From positions 1 to 57,253 of the forward strand of contig CANGYQ010000021.1 in NCBI GenBank assembly GCA_947458745.1: DNA of 57,253 bases, given 5' to 3'. The notes beneath the pieces are model-generated. The model did no database searches, was not told the DNA's origin, and was given only the letters and a program-made list of their open reading frames with translations. Numbering within the stretch: position 1 is the stretch's first letter; every line of letters begins with the position of its first letter. This document shows positions 24,427 through 33,318 of the stretch, piece by piece. A program made the position numbers and the translations under genes. The DNA is from Bryobacteraceae bacterium. GTDB taxonomy: Bacteria; Acidobacteriota; Terriglobia; Bryobacterales; Bryobacteraceae.

Positions 24427-26079
24427 ATGAATCGTATCACCATCGGTCTGTTGTTCTGCGCAACCTTGAGTCAGGGCCAGCCGGTGATCGAATCCGCGGA
24501 GAACGCGGCGGGATTTATGAAGGGCGGCCTACCCAACGGCGTGCTGGCGCAGGGCAGTCTGGTGGTGATTAAGGGACGCGATCTAAGCCAGCGCAGCTTG
24601 GTGCAAGGTGGAATGCCGTTGCCGTTGCAATTGGCCGGTACGTCGGCCGAGATCACCGTCGGTGCGGTCAGCTTGGCGATGCCGCTGAACTACGTGATCG
24701 GCACCAGCGACAATCGGACGCAGATTTCGGCCATTGTCCCGTCCGCGACGCCCACCGGACTGGGTAGCATCCGGGTGACTCACCAAGGCCAAACCACGTC
24801 CGCTTTCCCAGTAACGGTTGCCCGGACCGCCTTTGGGATTTTCACCATCAACTCTATAGGCTCTGGAGCGGCCGTCGTCTTTACAGGCTCTACATTGAAC
24901 ACGCCCACCGAGTCGCTTGTGCCCGGCGGCGTGGCGCAGATCTTTGGGACGGGTCTGGGCCCGGTGCCCTATTCCGACCGGACACCGGCGATGGCTGAGA
25001 ATCTGACGGTCGACGTCGAAGTTTGGGTGGGCTTCAAGAAGGCTCAGGTCCTCTACCAGGGCCGTGTACCCGAGATCCCCTCGATTGACCAGATCAACTT
25101 CACCATCCCCGTGGACACGCCGCCGGGCTGTGCCGTGGCCTTGGTGGTCCGCGCCGGCGGAATGATCAGCAATGCCACCACGATTCCGGTGGCACCCGCG
25201 GGCGGCAACTGCAGTGATCCCCTAGGGTATCCGGCGGAGCTGTTCTTGCGGGCGGCGCGGGGTGTCAATGTAGGGACCATCGCTTTACACAAGAGCGCAG
25301 TCTCATCCAGTGGCACCGGGGCGGTGGCCGATGCCACGCGCACTGAGTCGCTCACCGGCAGCTTCCAGCGCATTGACTACTCGCAGTTGCTCAGCTACCC
25401 CGGCAGTGGTCCCTCAGTTGGTTCCTGCGTGGTGAACGGTTTCTTGAACCAGTCTCCGGTCCCCGACCTCGCCATGCCTTTTGCCGGACTGGATGCAGGT
25501 GCCGCACTAACCGTTGCTGGCCCGTCCGGTAGCCGGACACTGGAGCGCCACTGGCAGCAGCGAGGCCTCTATCGCAGTGAGACGGTGATGGGCAGCCCTG
25601 GCAGCGCCAGTCCGACCCTTGCCCAGGAGTTCCTCACTCCGGGCCGATTCACTGCCACCGGAGCGGGCGGGGTAGACCTAACGGCCTTCTCCGCGTCGCT
25701 GATCTGGCCGGCCGGTTTCAACTGGACCAATCAGAACATGATTTCGGTTGTGCCGCGCTCGCAGGATCTGGTGGTTCGATGGGAGGGTGTGGCGACGGAA
25801 AGCTTTGTCTCCATCAGTGGCCACTCAATTGGCGGAACCGCGGTGGCACCGGTGGGTGCCAACTTCTTGTGCCTGGCCCGAGGCAGCGCCGGAAGCTTTG
25901 CCATTCCAGCCATCGTGCTGCAATTGCTGCCCGCCTCCGTGTCCAAGGGCGATGGCACCTATGCCGGTCAGTTGAGCGTGGCTGTGTCCGGGGTTCCCGT
26001 CACCTTCTCAGCGGGCGGCCTGGACTACGGGGCGGCGAACTACAGCTCAGCCGTGGGGCGCAGCGTTCGTTTCGACTAG
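24427..26079 (+). CDS. Secreted Solibacter-type TIGR03437-domain protein, copy 2
   Basis: 550 residues from the ATG at 24427, with a signal peptide (MNRITIGLLFCATLSQGQP). It aligns with copy 1 along its whole length: PVIESAENAAGFMKGGLPN, GSLVVIKGRDLSQRS, VAQIFGTGLGPVPYSD, VEVWVGFKKAQVLYQGRVP and IDQINFTIPVDTPPG, then FLTPGRFTATGAGG and LDYGAANY at the end. It is clearly a tandem duplicate that has diverged. The 214-bp gap between the copies holds no other gene. A weak GGAG lies about 12 nt before the start. Function is unknown; a surface or extracellular role is inferred from the leader. Confidence 0.84.
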   Translation: MNRITIGLLFCATLSQGQPVIESAENAAGFMKGGLPNGVLAQGSLVVIKGRDLSQRSLVQGGMPLPLQLAGTSAEITVGAVSLAMPLNYVIGTSDNRTQISAIVPSATPTGLGSIRVTHQGQTTSAFPVTVARTAFGIFTINSIGSGAAVVFTGSTLNTPTESLVPGGVAQIFGTGLGPVPYSDRTPAMAENLTVDVEVWVGFKKAQVLYQGRVPEIPSIDQINFTIPVDTPPGCAVALVVRAGGMISNATTIPVAPAGGNCSDPLGYPAELFLRAARGVNVGTIALHKSAVSSSGTGAVADATRTESLTGSFQRIDYSQLLSYPGSGPSVGSCVVNGFLNQSPVPDLAMPFAGLDAGAALTVAGPSGSRTLERHWQQRGLYRSETVMGSPGSASPTLAQEFLTPGRFTATGAGGVDLTAFSASLIWPAGFNWTNQNMISVVPRSQDLVVRWEGVATESFVSISGHSIGGTAVAPVGANFLCLARGSAGSFAIPAIVLQLLPASVSKGDGTYAGQLSVAVSGVPVTFSAGGLDYGAANYSSAVGRSVRFD

Positions 26080-26104
26080 CGACCGTTTCGACCAGCAACC
26101 GGAG

Positions 26105-26752
26105 CTATTGCTCTTCGATGTCTTCCGCAACTTCGCCCCACTCCCGTTCCAGCAGGCGGGAGTATTCGCCTGACGCGTAGAGGTCAAAGTCGAAGTGCTG
26201 CGGCCGGATGTCGGTGAAGGTCCAAAGCAGCTGACGGCAGAGATAGAGTTGGTCCGCGTAGCGGTAGTAGTGCCGGATAAACTCATCCGACAAGCTATCC
26301 CGGCTGGGCAGTTCGGCAAACAAGGCGTTCAGGCCCAGGGCACGAGAGAAGATGGACCGGTAGTCAGCCACCCCCCACTTCTGGAGCTTCTCCCGGACCT
26401 GGCGCGGCGGCTCGTCCACCAGAATCGCAGCAAACGCTTGATAACACATGCCCGCCTCACGCAGAGTGTCATCGCGCTGCGCCAAGTCCAGGCACTGATC
26501 AATCCACCGCATCAGGTCGCGGCCCACATAGAACAGCATGCGGACTTCACAATAGCGGCCGGAAAGCAGCCGTTCGTCCAATTCCTGGCGCGAAAGTGAC
26601 CCGGAAGGGATCAGTCCCTGCAACATCAGGCTGGCGCGGGAGCTCTCCACCAGCTTGTCTGGCCCCGCCGCCTCCGCAAACGGGTGCAGGATCAACGGAG
26701 GTAATCTCCAGGCTTTGGTAGGCGGAGCCGAGGCGACAGGCATCTCAGACAT
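26105..26752 (-). CDS. Conserved-looking soluble protein of unknown function
   Basis: 215 residues from an ATG at 26752 with GGAGG about 7 nt upstream. There is no signal peptide or membrane segment. The protein is helix-rich with many aromatic and charged residues (FYVGRDLMRWIDQCLDLAQRDD, DEFIRHYYRYADQLYLCRQLLW, FDFDLYASGEYSRLLEREW). Three cysteines are scattered and do not form a metal motif. It is not recognised as a member of a known family. It is the last gene of a minus-strand run behind the M28 peptidase (31-bp gap), so it is probably co-transcribed with it. It ends 25 bp from the convergent TIGR03437 copy. Confidence 0.75.
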   Translation of the reverse strand: MSEMPVASAPPTKAWRLPPLILHPFAEAAGPDKLVESSRASLMLQGLIPSGSLSRQELDERLLSGRYCEVRMLFYVGRDLMRWIDQCLDLAQRDDTLREAGMCYQAFAAILVDEPPRQVREKLQKWGVADYRSIFSRALGLNALFAELPSRDSLSDEFIRHYYRYADQLYLCRQLLWTFTDIRPQHFDFDLYASGEYSRLLEREWGEVAEDIEEQ

Positions 26753-26783
26753 GTATCGTCCTCCGAAGGGTTGAGCTTTAGCT

Positions 26784-28592
26784 CTACCGGCGCGCTTCCA
26801 ACTTCACGCGCACGGTCATTTGTTCACCGGCGCGGATGATGGAGACAGGAACCTCGTCCCCGACCTGCTTGCCCCGCAGCGCGTACGTGAAGTCATATAA
26901 ATTGTCGATCTTTTTGCCGTCGAACGCCACCATGATATCCCCTGGTTTCAGCCCGGCTTTTTGCGCAGGAGAGCCCTCGCGTAAGTCTGAGAACTTTACG
27001 CCTTTCCCTGAGAAAGCCATGTCGGGGATGCTGCCGAAACTAGGGCCGTAGCCTGAGCCGGAGGAGGTGCCACCAGCCATCGGCGGCGGCTCCGCTACCT
27101 TCTGGAACTGAGGCCGGTTGCCGGCTGACAGCTCCGTGGCGGCTTCACTCACCAGCCCCAGCAACTCTACCGCTCCCTCCGCGTTGATCTTGTCCCAGGT
27201 GTCGGTGGGGCGGTGGTAGTCCATATGCAACCCGGTGAAGAAGAACAGCACCGGAATGCGCTTGGCCGTAAACGAAGTGTGGTCAGAGGAGCCCACCCCA
27301 CCCTGTTCCGACATCTCCAGCTTTAGCGACGAGTGCTTCGCTGACAGCTTGTCCATCAAAGGCTTAAACGTGGAACCCGTGCCCACGCCGCCCACGATCA
27401 CCGAACCTTCGCGCATGCGGCCGATCATGTCCATGTTGATCATGGCGACGGCCTTGTCGAGGGGTAGTGGCGAATTCTCCGTCAGGTACGCGGACCCGAG
27501 GAGTCCTAGTTCCTCCCCCGCAAAGTTCAAGAACAGCAGGCCGCGTTTCGGCTTGGGACCGGCGGCAAAATGCCGGGCCAATTCCAGAACACCAGCCGTG
27601 CCAGAGGCATTGTCATCCGCTCCCACATGCGCCTTACCGGCTTGGGAGGGGGCCAGTGAGAACTGCTCACCCAATCCCAAGTGGTCGTAGTGGCCGCCCA
27701 CAATGATGAATTCGTCGGTCTCGCCCTTCAAGTAGGCACCGACATTGTGGACCTTCTTCACTTCGCGGACCACGTCCACTTCTAGCGTGGCCTTCAGCCT
27801 GGCATCAAAGGCAAAAGACCGCGGCTTCAAGTCCTTGTCAATCCCTTCGGCGATCTCTTTCAGATTCTTGCCCGAGGCCGCGAACCAGCTGTCCACCATC
27901 TCCGGGCGCAACTGGACAAACGGCACCCCGGCTTCTGACGGACCGGCCGCGCGCCCAAACTTTTCCAGCTTCCCTGTATCGTTGGGGTGCGCCACCACAT
28001 TGTTGATCAGCAGCACGCCCGCCGCGCCATGCATTTTGGCGTTGATCGCCTTGGCGTCAAACTGTGCGTGCCGGGTCATCACCTTGCCGGCGAAAACGCT
28101 CTTTTCATCAAATTCCTGCGGCTCATAACGCAGCACCAGCACGATCTTGCCCTTGACGTCCAGGCCGTCGTAATCGTCGTAGTTGTATTCCTTGGCGGTG
28201 ATACCATATCCGGCAAACACCACCGGAGCCGTTACCTTGGCGCTCGACGAGAAGTTAAACGGAATAAAGTCCTTCTCCATCTGCCACTTCTGTTTGCTCA
28301 GCGTGTCGCTGAACTTGTTGCGATCACCCACCTTGGCGTTGGTGGTCAACATGAAGGGCTGAACGTAACTCTTGCCAAAGGCCGGTGCCAGTCCCGCCGC
28401 CTTGTACTGATCGGCGATGTACTTGGCCGCCAGCTCCAGTTCTGGCATGCCGTTGCCGCGGCCACGCAACTGCTCGGAGGCCAGGTACTTCACGTCTTCG
28501 ATGTAGCGGTTGGGGTCAAGGCCAGCCTTGCTGGCACCAGATGATGAAAGCGAACAAACAATAATGGCCGCGACGGCCGCGCGATGCTTCAC
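26784..28592 (-). CDS. M28-family zinc peptidase with PA and PDZ domains
   Basis: 602 residues from a GTG at 28592 that overlaps the preceding stop as GTGA and follows GGGGAAA. Signal peptide KHRAAVAAIIVCSLSSSGASKA. A protease-associated domain is inserted at about 130-290. The catalytic zinc site is clear: GGHYDHLG, VGADDNASGTAG, FAGEELGLLG, INMDMIG and HRPTDTWD. A PDZ domain occupies about 510-600 (FSDLREGSPAQKAGLKPGDIMV, with KIDNLYDFTYAL). It is a secreted aminopeptidase or carboxypeptidase of the M28 type working in the periplasm or outside. An upstream extension of the frame is antisense or overlap only. Confidence 0.93.
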   Translation of the reverse strand: MKHRAAVAAIIVCSLSSSGASKAGLDPNRYIEDVKYLASEQLRGRGNGMPELELAAKYIADQYKAAGLAPAFGKSYVQPFMLTTNAKVGDRNKFSDTLSKQKWQMEKDFIPFNFSSSAKVTAPVVFAGYGITAKEYNYDDYDGLDVKGKIVLVLRYEPQEFDEKSVFAGKVMTRHAQFDAKAINAKMHGAAGVLLINNVVAHPNDTGKLEKFGRAAGPSEAGVPFVQLRPEMVDSWFAASGKNLKEIAEGIDKDLKPRSFAFDARLKATLEVDVVREVKKVHNVGAYLKGETDEFIIVGGHYDHLGLGEQFSLAPSQAGKAHVGADDNASGTAGVLELARHFAAGPKPKRGLLFLNFAGEELGLLGSAYLTENSPLPLDKAVAMINMDMIGRMREGSVIVGGVGTGSTFKPLMDKLSAKHSSLKLEMSEQGGVGSSDHTSFTAKRIPVLFFFTGLHMDYHRPTDTWDKINAEGAVELLGLVSEAATELSAGNRPQFQKVAEPPPMAGGTSSGSGYGPSFGSIPDMAFSGKGVKFSDLREGSPAQKAGLKPGDIMVAFDGKKIDNLYDFTYALRGKQVGDEVPVSIIRAGEQMTVRVKLEARR

Positions 28593-29518
28593 GGTTTCCC
28601 CTTTGGATTGGCCAGCGATGGCTTGGGCCGGGCGGGCGCGGACGGCAGTTCGACTGAACAGCAGCTCTCCGCGTGCTTCAACTCTACTTCGATGATCGAC
28701 TTCAGGTCCGGCCACGGAACGTTGCCGGGAACCTTCCGGCCATTGATGAACATGGTGGGCGTTGAATTCACTTTCAGCGCCTGGGCCTCCACCATGCTGC
28801 GGTTTACGTCCGCCGCCGCGGTGGGGTCAGCTACGCACTGGTTCAGCTGCAACGCATCCAAACCGGCCGTCTTGGCCCATTCGGTGAACTTCTGGGCCCG
28901 GTTCTCCACCGTAATCTCGGCCTGATGCTCAAACATCCAGTCGTGGTAGGTCCAGAACGCCTCGGGCTTCTGGCGATACACACAACGGCCGGCCACCGCA
29001 GCGCCCCGCGCCCAGGGGTGGATGCTATCCAGTGGCAGATCCTTGAAGACCAGGTGGACCTTTTCCGGGAATGTCTTCATCAGGTTGTCATGCAAAGTCT
29101 TAGCCAGTTCCTTGCAGAAGCTGCACTGCAAGTCGCTGAAGAGCGCGATCTGGACCATCGCGCCCGGCTTGCCCATCTCCGGGTGGCCGGTGGTCTTGAT
29201 CTGGGCCATGTCGGCCGCAAATGGGGCCTTGGAGATGTCATAGATGTTGGCCTGGAGAATCTTCTGGCCATCCTTGGACACCAGATAGTTGGCCTCCAAG
29301 GACCGGCCCCCCAGGGAGGCCTTCACATGCACATCCATGAATCCCTCCACCTGAGAGGGCTTCGGGTCGGAGATCTCCACGGTGATCTGTGGATTCCAAA
29401 GATTAAGGTGCCGGAGGTATGCCTCCAGCGTCGGCTTATCAAGGGCCGACTTGCCCGCGGCGAGCGCCGCGACAGCCGAAACTGCCAGCAAGACTACAGT
29501 ACGGGACCAATGCGCCAC
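28589..29518 (-). CDS. DsbA/BdbD-like periplasmic thiol-disulfide protein
   Basis: 309 residues with a signal peptide (TVVLLAVSAVAALAAGKSA). An N-terminal segment (about 25-110) of unknown fold precedes a thioredoxin-like domain with the active site CSFC in FSDLQCSFCKEL, the cis-proline loop NSTPTMFINGRKVPG, and a helical insert (FWTYHDWMFEHQAEI). This suits the DsbA/DsbG/BdbD class (Thioredoxin_4) that oxidises or isomerises disulfides. Two further cysteines (HAESCCSVEL) near the C-terminus are unusual. The assigned GTG at 29518 overlaps the end of the dehydratase gene by 25 bp, so a slightly later start is possible. Its stop overlaps the peptidase start. Confidence 0.88.
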   Translation of the reverse strand: MAHWSRTVVLLAVSAVAALAAGKSALDKPTLEAYLRHLNLWNPQITVEISDPKPSQVEGFMDVHVKASLGGRSLEANYLVSKDGQKILQANIYDISKAPFAADMAQIKTTGHPEMGKPGAMVQIALFSDLQCSFCKELAKTLHDNLMKTFPEKVHLVFKDLPLDSIHPWARGAAVAGRCVYRQKPEAFWTYHDWMFEHQAEITVENRAQKFTEWAKTAGLDALQLNQCVADPTAAADVNRSMVEAQALKVNSTPTMFINGRKVPGNVPWPDLKSIIEVELKHAESCCSVELPSAPARPKPSLANPKGKP

Positions 29519-31035
29519 GGTACAAACTCCTTATGACCCAATCTTTCGGCGCAGGTCTTTTCACCGGACGCCACTCGCAAAACCATTTCAAAAATCTCTT
29601 GGCCGATGGCGGCCACCGTTGATTCACCATCGGCGATCAGGCCGCCGTTGATGTCCATGTTGTCCTTCATCCGCTTATACATGGGCGTATTGGTGGCGAT
29701 CTTGATCACCGGGATGCTGGGGAAGCCGATTGCACTGCCTCGGCCGGTGGTGAAGGCGATCAAGTTGCAGCCACCGGCCGCCAAGCCCGTCAACGAGACG
29801 GGGTCATAGCCCGGCGTGTTCATAAAGACAAAGCCGGAGGTCTTGATCCGCTCGGCGTAATCCACCGCGTCCGCCATCATGCTGGCCCCGGCCTTGGTCA
29901 TCGCCCCGAGTGACTTTTCGAGGATGTTCGACAGGCCGCCTTCTTTGTTGCCGGGCGAGGGATTGTCGTTGAAGTTCGACCCCGGCCACTGGCGCAAATA
30001 GGCGCGATAGCTCTCAATGAAGCTGAGAAACCGCTCCGCCACTTCGCGGTTGCGGGCCCGCTCCACCAGCAGGTGCTCGGCCCCAAAGCACTCGGTCGTC
30101 TCCGCCAGCACGGCCGCGCCGCCGATCTCCGCTAACCGGTCACTGCACCAGCCCAAAGCCGGGTTGGCGGTGATGCCCGAAAAAGAATCCGAGCCGCCGC
30201 AGTTGAGGCCCAGGACGATCTTGGAGGCCGGCAGTTCCACGCGCTCTTCCTTCGTCATGCGCTCCATCATGATGCCGATGGCTTTGCGGGCGCTCTCGAT
30301 CGCGGCTCGCGTTCCACCCTCGCCCTGCAGCGTCATGCCCACCAGCCGGTCGGTCCGGGGAGCACCTTCGCCCAGGTAGTGGTCGATCTGGTTGACTTCG
30401 CAGCCCAGGCCCAAAATCACCGCTCCGCCCACGTTGGGGTGATTCAGGACGCCGCCCAGGGTCCGCTGAAGCTGCACCGTGTCCGGGCCGATCGTGTGGC
30501 CGCAGCCCTCGCCATGCGGAAAGGCCACCACGCCGTCGACGTTCGGCGGCAGTGTCTCGTGGCGGTAGCTTTCAGCGATCAGTTCCGCTGTGTGTGCCGC
30601 GCAGTTGGAGGCGGCCACGACGGCAATATAGTTGCGCGTCCCGGCGCGACCGTCTTCACGCAGATAGCCACGGAACGTCGGCATCACCGCCGGAGGAGCA
30701 GGGAAGGCACGCTCAACGGGCGGGAACTTGAACTCAGTTGCGTGATCTTCGTAAGCCAGGTTGTGGGTGTGCACCCGGTCACCAGGAGAGATGGCGATCT
30801 TGGCCACGCCAATGTTCTGTCCATAGCGGCTGATGTGCTCGCCGGGCGCAACCGCCTTCAGGGCAACCTTGTGGCCCATCGGGATTGATTCCCGCACCGT
30901 CAGTTCCACGCCGCCGACGCGCAACTGGTCCCCCGCCTTCAGCGGTACACGCGCGATCACTACGTTGTCGAGCGCATTCAATTGAATTGCGGAGTTTTCC
31001 GCCGTGGGCAACTTGGCTATGTCTACTAGGCTCAT
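29494..31035 (-). CDS. UxaA-family sugar-acid dehydratase (altronate dehydratase-like)
   Basis: 513 residues from the ATG at 31035 (MSLVDIAKLPTAENS). The N-terminal SAF domain (about 10-100: NVVIARVPLKAGDQL, GHKVALKAVAPGEHI) is followed by the UxaA/GarD catalytic region with RAGTRNYIAVV, SNCAAH, FPHGEGCGHT, ILGLGCEVNQ and LGLNCGGSDSFSG. The conserved cysteines probably bind an iron centre. The family dehydrates altronate, galactarate or related sugar acids; the exact substrate is not readable. Length fits full-size UxaA (about 495-515). It heads an overlapping run with the DsbA-like and M28 genes, a mixed context without other sugar-acid genes. Confidence 0.9.
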   Translation of the reverse strand: MSLVDIAKLPTAENSAIQLNALDNVVIARVPLKAGDQLRVGGVELTVRESIPMGHKVALKAVAPGEHISRYGQNIGVAKIAISPGDRVHTHNLAYEDHATEFKFPPVERAFPAPPAVMPTFRGYLREDGRAGTRNYIAVVAASNCAAHTAELIAESYRHETLPPNVDGVVAFPHGEGCGHTIGPDTVQLQRTLGGVLNHPNVGGAVILGLGCEVNQIDHYLGEGAPRTDRLVGMTLQGEGGTRAAIESARKAIGIMMERMTKEERVELPASKIVLGLNCGGSDSFSGITANPALGWCSDRLAEIGGAAVLAETTECFGAEHLLVERARNREVAERFLSFIESYRAYLRQWPGSNFNDNPSPGNKEGGLSNILEKSLGAMTKAGASMMADAVDYAERIKTSGFVFMNTPGYDPVSLTGLAAGGCNLIAFTTGRGSAIGFPSIPVIKIATNTPMYKRMKDNMDINGGLIADGESTVAAIGQEIFEMVLRVASGEKTCAERLGHKEFVPWRIGPVL

Positions 31036-31147
31036 GAAAATCTTTCTCGAAAAAACTGTTTCGTCTATCGTATCGGAATGGCGATTGATGCCCCAAACCG
31101 GGGTGGCGCGGCCAGCATCGTACCGGCTGGCCGCAAGGCAACGGCCT

Positions 31148-31681
31148 TTAACGCACCAGGGCGGTTTCGGTAATCTGCTCCCCCGCGTGGACCCGCAACT
31201 TTCCGCCGTAGGGGTAAATCCAAATGCCGGCACCCTTGGGGGCGGGGATCTGGCTGGGCCGCGACACTTCGATAAACTTGCTCACCTTCGCCGCCGTGTT
31301 CAACTTTCCGATATGGATGTGGACTTGGCATTGGGTGCGGACCTTGTCTCCATTGTAGGCGACCGCCCAATTCTCACCCCAGAGGGCCTTCGCTTTGGTG
31401 ATGGCCGCCGTCCATAGCTCCGTTCGTTCCGACGCCGAGTAGCCGTCCAAGGTATAGATCCCGGCCTTCGTTTTCTTGGGCAGCGCCAGCGTTCGATTGG
31501 CTTTGCGCGGATTGATGTCCTTCAAAAAGAACACCGGTTCGGCACTGGAGGCCTGTTTCAACGACTCTTTGGTCAGGGAGCAGGCACGCTCCTCCAAGCT
31601 GGCCGGTTGGGCGGGGTCGCACGCACAGGAGCGAATGGCATCTTGGGCCAGCCAGAGCAGCAGGCCAATTGTGACAAACAT
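31148..31681 (-). CDS. Secreted HIT-like protein, similar to CDP-diacylglycerol pyrophosphatases
   Basis: 177 residues. A hydrophobic N-terminus (MFVTIGLLLWLAQDA) suggests export. The core contains a histidine motif, CQVHIHIGKL, resembling the QLHIH signature of Cdh and other HIT-like hydrolases, together with ALPKKTKAGIYTLDG and an ASERTELWTAAI helix. Cdh proteins cleave CDP-diacylglycerol, but the similarity here is partial and other nucleotide-linked substrates are possible. A TACAAT hexamer at 31690-31695 (reverse strand) would be a good -10 box, leaving a very short leader. It lies 112 bp upstream of the dehydratase gene and may or may not share its transcript. Confidence 0.65.
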   Translation of the reverse strand: MFVTIGLLLWLAQDAIRSCACDPAQPASLEERACSLTKESLKQASSAEPVFFLKDINPRKANRTLALPKKTKAGIYTLDGYSASERTELWTAAITKAKALWGENWAVAYNGDKVRTQCQVHIHIGKLNTAAKVSKFIEVSRPSQIPAPKGAGIWIYPYGGKLRVHAGEQITETALVR

Positions 31682-31786
31682 CACTTGCTATTGTACGGGC
31701 ATGGCCGTCCTCTGAAGGAGGGTTCCTTCGCGCGAGGCGCGAGATGGAAGTTGTCTGCCATGCGAGCTATGATGTCAGACAGAGCC

Positions 31787-32038
31787 ATGAACGACTATCG
31801 CCTCACTGTGCGCTTGTCCGCCGATCTTCGCCAGCGGTTGAAGAGCGCGGCGAAGCGCCGCGGGACGGCCGAGTCGGAAGTGATTCGTGAAGCCGTCGAG
31901 AGGCAGCTGGCCACCGAAAGGCCGATGTTGAGCGCCTTTGACCGGATGCAGGAATCGGGTCTGATTGGCTTGGTTCGCCAAGCCCCGAGTGACTTGAGCA
32001 CCAACCCCAACCACTTTGATGGGTTCGGCGGCAAGTGA
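31787..32038 (+). CDS. Ribbon-helix-helix antitoxin, VapB-like
   Basis: 83 residues from the ATG at 31787 (MNDYRLTVRLSADLRQRL); in-frame ATGs at 31769 and 31772 would add five or six residues. The N-terminal half is a ribbon-helix-helix DNA-binding fold (YRLTVRLSADLRQRLKSAA, then AESEVIREAVERQL). The C-terminal half is polar and probably binds the toxin. The stop overlaps the PIN-domain gene in a GTGA, the usual toxin-antitoxin arrangement. Such antitoxins repress their own operon. A TATGAT hexamer at 31768-31773 could be the -10 element, which would favour the later, nearly leaderless start. Confidence 0.85.
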   Translation: MNDYRLTVRLSADLRQRLKSAAKRRGTAESEVIREAVERQLATERPMLSAFDRMQESGLIGLVRQAPSDLSTNPNHFDGFGGK

Positions 32039-32448
32039 CCAGCCGGGTTCTGATCGACACCGGCCCCATCGTCGCCGCCTTGGTGGAGTCTGATCAATAT
32101 CACTCCGTTTGCGCAGACCAATTGCGATCGATTCGCGGTCCATTGGTCACCTGTTGGCCCGTGATCACGGAAGCAGCTTGGCTGTTGCGTGCCTACCCGA
32201 ATGCCATTGAACGGTTGTTGGCGTCACTGGATGGGCGAGTATTCCTCCTAGCGGACCTATCTGCGGGCGATGCACCCGCCATTGCGTCGATCCTCTCCAA
32301 GTACAGCAACCTAGGCCTGCAACTGGCGGACGCCTCGTTGATACACCTGGCTGAACGAGAGCGCATTGGAACGGTCTTCACCCTGGACCGTCGCGATTTC
32401 AGTGTGGTCCGGCTGCCGCGTGGCAAGAAGTTGCGTTTGATTCCGTAG
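32035..32448 (+). CDS. PIN-domain ribonuclease toxin, VapC-like
   Basis: 137 residues from a GTG at 32035. The four acidic residues of the PIN active site are present: Asp8 in VLIDTGP, Glu46 in ITEAAWLL, Asp99 in QLADASLI and Asp118 in FTLDRRDF. PIN toxins are magnesium-dependent RNases that cut tRNA or rRNA when their antitoxin is degraded. Length is normal for VapC. It is translationally coupled to the upstream ribbon-helix-helix gene. The pair appears intact. It lies alone between unrelated genes, as mobile toxin-antitoxin modules often do, though no mobile element borders it. Confidence 0.92.
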   Translation: MTSRVLIDTGPIVAALVESDQYHSVCADQLRSIRGPLVTCWPVITEAAWLLRAYPNAIERLLASLDGRVFLLADLSAGDAPAIASILSKYSNLGLQLADASLIHLAERERIGTVFTLDRRDFSVVRLPRGKKLRLIP

Positions 32449-32491
32449 CGCCTCCAAATGTGTTGGGGCGTGCAAATTGCATGATAGAGTC

Positions 32492-33274
32492 ATGACCTTT
32501 TTCCGGCCTGCCCAGTCTTGGGCTTTCTGGGCGATACTGTCCCCCGCGGCGTTGGCCGCGGACCTGCCAAAACAGTACGTCTGCCGTCAGGCGGTGACGC
32601 CAGTCAGAATTGATGGTCTGTTGACCGATCCGGTTTGGCGCAGCGCGCCGTGGACGGATCTGTTTGTCGATATTGAAGGCGACCTGAAGCCGAGGCCGCG
32701 CTTTCGCACTCGCGCTAAGATGCTGTGGGACGAGCGCTACTTCTACATTGCCGCCGAACTGGAGGAGCCCGACGTCTGGGGCACCCTGACCAAACACGAT
32801 TCCGTGATCTTCCAGGACAACGACTTTGAAGTCTTCATCGATCCCGATGGCGACGGCCGCGAATACTACGAATTCGAGATCAATGCACTGAACACCACCT
32901 GGGACCTGTTCCTGCCCCGCAAGTACAAGGACGGTGGCAAGGCCGTTGATTCCTGGGAGATCCCGGGCCTGCTATCGGCCGTGCGGGTGGACGGTACGCT
33001 GAACGATCCTAAGCGCAAAGACAAGCGATGGACGGTCGAGATCGCCATGCCGTGGAGCGCGCTGGCGCAATACGCCCACAAGCCGGCCCCGCCTAAGCTA
33101 GGCGACGAGTGGCGCGTCAACTTCTCGCGCGTCGAGTGGCAGCATCGCGTGGTGAACGGCAAGTACGAGAAAGTGCCGGGCACGAAGGAAGACAACTGGG
33201 TCTGGTCCCCGCAAGGTGTCATTGATATGCACCAGCCGGATAAATGGGGTGTCGTGCGCTTTGTGAAGAAGTGA
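32492..33274 (+). CDS. Secreted CBM9-like carbohydrate-binding protein
   Basis: 260 residues from the ATG at 32492, with a probable signal peptide (FRPAQSWAFWAILSPAALAA). The mature part matches the family-9-like carbohydrate-binding fold: VRIDGLLTDPVWRSAPWTDLF, RFRTRAKMLWDERYFYIAAELEEPDVW, DNDFEVFIDPDGDGREYYEFEINA, RWTVEIAMPWSAL and WRVNFSRVEW. Such stand-alone secreted proteins are common in Acidobacteria and Bacteroidetes and probably bind sugars or cell-surface glycans. There is no attached catalytic domain. It stands as a single plus-strand gene, 36 bp before the next one. Confidence 0.9.
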   Translation: MTFFRPAQSWAFWAILSPAALAADLPKQYVCRQAVTPVRIDGLLTDPVWRSAPWTDLFVDIEGDLKPRPRFRTRAKMLWDERYFYIAAELEEPDVWGTLTKHDSVIFQDNDFEVFIDPDGDGREYYEFEINALNTTWDLFLPRKYKDGGKAVDSWEIPGLLSAVRVDGTLNDPKRKDKRWTVEIAMPWSALAQYAHKPAPPKLGDEWRVNFSRVEWQHRVVNGKYEKVPGTKEDNWVWSPQGVIDMHQPDKWGVVRFVKK

Positions 33275-33318
33275 GGCTTTCTGGCGATGGCTGAGCCAGA
33301 TCAGCTACCGTGGAAGGG

